64,000 nucleotides of DNA, from positions 4,836,001-4,900,000 of the forward strand of contig JBDJPA010000011.1 of the NCBI GenBank assembly GCA_039654915.1, written 5' to 3'. A program made the translations under genes and the position numbers. The stretch is from Aquilaria yunnanensis. Lineage: Eukaryota > Streptophyta > Magnoliopsida > Malvales > Thymelaeaceae. The number at the start of each line of letters is the position of its first letter. Position 1 is the stretch's first letter. The notes under the pieces were generated by a model, which saw only the letters and a program-made list of their open reading frames with translations, had not been told where the DNA came from and made no database searches. Of the stretch, positions 61,401 through 64,000 are shown piece by piece.

Positions 61401-62245
61401 AAATTGCAATCAAGATTGTAATTTCTTTTGATGCTGTTGTTTCTTATGGTCCTGCGCAGTTCATCTTTTATGCTGCAGCAAAATTCTGTGTTGACATTGC
61501 AACTCATAGGCATGGATGTTGTGTTTTACAAAGGTGCATAGATCACTCCATAGGGCAATACAGAGATAAACTTATTACTCAAATTTCCAGAAATGGCCTC
61601 CTTCTGGCTCAAGATCAATTTGGGTAGTTATCTACTGATTTCGTGTCCTCTATCCATTGAGGGAGAAGGGAACAGTACTATTTGCATTCTGATTCTAAAC
61701 CAAATTCTTTTTCCAATGCAGAAACTATGTTGTGCAATATGTTATAGAACTGAAAGACCCTTCTGCAATTGGCAATTTACTTTCTCAGTTCAAAGGCCAC
61801 TACGTACAGCTCTCAGTGCAAAAGTTCAGCAGTCATGTGGTTGAAAAATGCCTCAAACATTTAATGGAGAGCCGGTCCCAGATCGTCACCGAGTTGCTTT
61901 CAGTGCCTCACTTTGAACAGTTTCTGCAAGACCCATTTGCCAACTATGTTATCCAATCTGCTCTTGCAGTTACTAAGGTATGAAGTTCTACAATAATACA
62001 ATCACTTCCACGGTTCAGAACAAGCCATTTAAAGTTTGGTAGCACAATACAACTCTGTAGCATATGCTTCTTCAATTCATCCATTCTAATGCAAGTGTTC
62101 TGTTCTCCTCTCTCGTGAACTGGGTTTTGGTCTCTACCAGGGTCCTCTCCATGCTAGTCTTGTTGAAGCAGTCCGGCCACATTCTATCTTGCGGACCAGC
62201 CCTTACTGCAAGAGAATTTTCTCAAGGAACTTCTTGAAGAAATGA
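58478..62245 (+). CDS. Pumilio-family RNA-binding protein (PUF, 8 repeats)
   Basis: Five exons (58478-60015, 60131-60293, 61460-61623, 61722-61977, 62141-62245) join in frame to 741 residues. The first about 410 residues are polar, Ser/Asn/Gly-rich and probably disordered. The Pumilio homology domain follows (KYLPMPYSLAKFQGRIYYMA onward) with eight repeats. Their base-contact triplets, R1 to R8, read SR..Q, NY..Q, TR..Q, NH..Q, CC..Q, NY..Q, SH..E, NY..Q. By the established PUF code this predicts binding of UGUANAUA-type sites in 3' UTRs, with repeat 3 less certain. PUF proteins repress or destabilise bound mRNAs in the cytoplasm. It most resembles the APUM7-APUM10 group by context (memory). 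It is convergent with the annexin downstream. Confidence 0.95.
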
Positions 62246-62843
62246 TGTCTTTTGAACTGTTGTTGTTCTCCCAAGGTCACTGCCTTCTTCATTAGTGACA
62301 GCTTGGGTTACTAGATGTTGTTTGTACCTGAGATTCTGAAGCTGCTGCACTGGTGGGAAGCTCTTCACCTATGAATCTGAAGGATGTAGAAATTTTGGCT
62401 CTCCGTTGTTTACTATGCCGTTATTACTTGTACTATCTTGTTTGTTGTTGTTGTCTCTAGGATAATAACTTGGGATGTAATCTATTCCACTGAAAACTTC
62501 AAATTTGAACTCATCTCGGGGTCTGTATTTCCATGTTTAGTTTTCTGGTTTTTGAATGCACTGCAGAGCTAACTGATGAACGCCATGAGTCCTGACACAG
62601 ACTCCACATGCAGGTAAGAAAAACGGCACTACTTATGCTGATCATGGTTACTTGAAAAAGTTTAAGAAAGCATCCTTAGATATATTATTATGTCAGAGGG
62701 TGGAAGACAAAACCATCCGATCCGATTGTTTGAAGACAGACAACAACTAAAGCAAGCATCACAACACTACCTCAACATCAAACGGGGTTCAAACAGGTTC
62801 CATGATACACTCGGGTAGAAAATCTTCTTCAGCAGATAGAAGC
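62246..62843. other. Convergent 3' flanks of Pumilio and annexin
   Basis: About 600 bases hold both 3' UTRs. No further gene was recognised. Confidence 0.6.
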
Positions 62844-63944
62844 TCAAGCATCTTCATGACCAAGCAGTGCCAGAAGCATCTTTTCATAGTCTCCATGGGT
62901 ATCCTTGACAATGGCACGATCGAGAGGCACACTGTTCCTTTTCTGGTACTCTTCTGCAATGATCTTCAAGTCAATTTCAGCTCTTGTTGCCACTACTCTT
63001 GTGAGAGCACCCTCATCTGTTCCGCGTTTGTTAATTGCTAGACGAAGGACCTTCTCAAAGTACCTTTCGGGGCGGACCAAGCATTTCACTGTGGCCCTAA
63101 GCAGCGCAAGGAACTCGTCCTTGGGGTCCTTTTTAAGGTCCTGCATATAGGAATGACAATCTCATGTACTGCTTCTTGAAGCTACAGGAAATGTTAACTT
63201 GTATTTACCAAAAAGACCAGAAGAAAACAGATAGGAGAATTAAAACTTCGATCTAAAACATAGAAAGAATTAAAACTTGCAGGAAATCAAGACCGATTAA
63301 GCATGAGAGCACAGGCCTCTTAGAAACAACTTGCAGGAAAAATTTGGTAAACAGATAGCAGAATTAAAACTTCGATCTAAAACATAGAAAGAAAAACACA
63401 AAGTCTCCTCCATGCCATCAAGTACATACCTTGTTGATGTCATTTCCATATTCGTTCTTGTAGCGATTGAGGGTCGCATTAATCTGTGCCTTGCTCCTAG
63501 TGGCCAAGATCCTGATGAGATCGTCATCGTTGTAATGCTTATGTTCGATCTTGTCACGGAGTATTTTAGCTTCAGACTTTGCGAGATTCAGGTCCACCTC
63601 ATCTCCCTCGTATCGGTATGAGCTCACCAGAGGAAGCAGCAGCTGCCAGATGCAAGTTCAAAGATCAACCATAACAACAGTCAAAGCATAACTCAAGCAC
63701 ACAGCGATAGGAGTTTTCGCGTTACCTTGCGGAAATCTCCGGTGGTGTGATGAGCAACATCCTCTTCAAGCGATTTCTTGAAACGAGCATGGTAAGCCTG
63801 TCTGGCTGCAAGCAGTTGGTTGGAGGTCCGAGTGCAGGCGATCTCCATGAGGACCTGGTTGCTGGAAGTCCACCTCTTGGTGGCTTCGTTGGCCAAATGG
63901 GCGTCACGTTCAGCTGGATCAAGGGTCCATAGCAGCACCAGTCT
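62844..63944 (-). CDS. ANN1: Annexin, 3' part (N-terminal exons beyond the right edge)
   Basis: Three minus-strand exons are inside the window: 63944-63726, 63642-63430 and 63140-62844 (stop at 62844-62846). They encode about 243 residues covering the end of repeat 1 and repeats 2 to 4. Landmarks are [125 protein letters not shown]. Repeat 4 keeps the type II calcium-binding pattern GxGTD-like (KRGTDEG with a downstream acidic residue), as in plant annexins. Annexins bind acidic phospholipids in a calcium-dependent way at the membrane or in the cytosol. The sequence strongly resembles Arabidopsis ANN1 from memory. The first exons, with the N-terminus and repeat 1 calcium site, lie beyond 64000. 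Confidence 0.95.
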
Positions 63945-64000
63945 CTGCCAGTCGGGAGTTTCAACAAACACATACACGTTCATTTACGGAGAGTCATTAC

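Overview
The window is nuclear DNA of a dicotyledonous plant. It has spliced genes with GT..AG introns, plant-type transposons (hAT, MULE-like, CACTA, L1 LINEs, SINE-like and MITE elements), AT-rich intergenic DNA and protein families typical of eudicots. The species cannot be told from the sequence.

Genes that look functional:
- a spinster-like major facilitator transporter (12773-15605, +; 3 exons, 521 aa), closest in my memory to Arabidopsis UNE2
- a plastid-type SAM-dependent methyltransferase (25841-29086, -)
- tRNA-Lys(CUU) (35502-35574, +)
- a DUF4057/HN1-like protein (54189-56244, +; 5 exons, 284 aa)
- a Pumilio-family RNA-binding protein with 8 PUF repeats (58478-62245, +; 5 exons, 741 aa)
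- the 3' three exons of an annexin (62844-63944, -), which runs off the right edge.
A second, older methyltransferase copy (about 16085-18945, -) is a pseudogene with two nonsense codons, a lost splice acceptor and no first exon. From memory, UNE2, methyltransferase, DUF4057 and Pumilio genes are neighbours at Arabidopsis At1g78130-At1g78160, and annexin, Pumilio and DUF4057 genes at At1g35720-At1g35780. The window therefore looks like an ancestral gene block expanded by transposons.

Layout. 1-12.7 kb: a non-autonomous hAT (TSD ACGCCAAG) beside a SINE-like sequence, a Stowaway MITE, a complete but broken hAT element (3812-8235, perfect TSD TTGGTACG), an A-rich nested repeat, and a 5'-truncated LINE with a 14-bp TSD. 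12.7-29.1 kb: transporter, methyltransferase pseudogene, a long-TIR MULE-like element with a gene-like interior (19567-20731), a ZMYM1/TTF-type hAT remnant, a fold-back MITE, and the intact methyltransferase. 29.1-53.5 kb: almost all transposon-derived. It includes a Pack-TIR element (31011-32484, perfect 10-bp TSD) carrying a CRINKLY4-related receptor-kinase ectodomain fragment, a LINE, the tRNA, a third long-TIR element, a non-autonomous hAT, a family of palindromic MITEs, a CACTA-like element with internal duplications, and a tandem array with a 22-bp period. 53.5-64 kb: the compact block DUF4057 - Pumilio - annexin, with Pumilio and annexin convergent.

The most unusual content is the set of long-TIR elements with gene-like interiors. 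The 31.0-kb element is well supported by TIRs, TSD and an identifiable captured gene. The other two are weaker.
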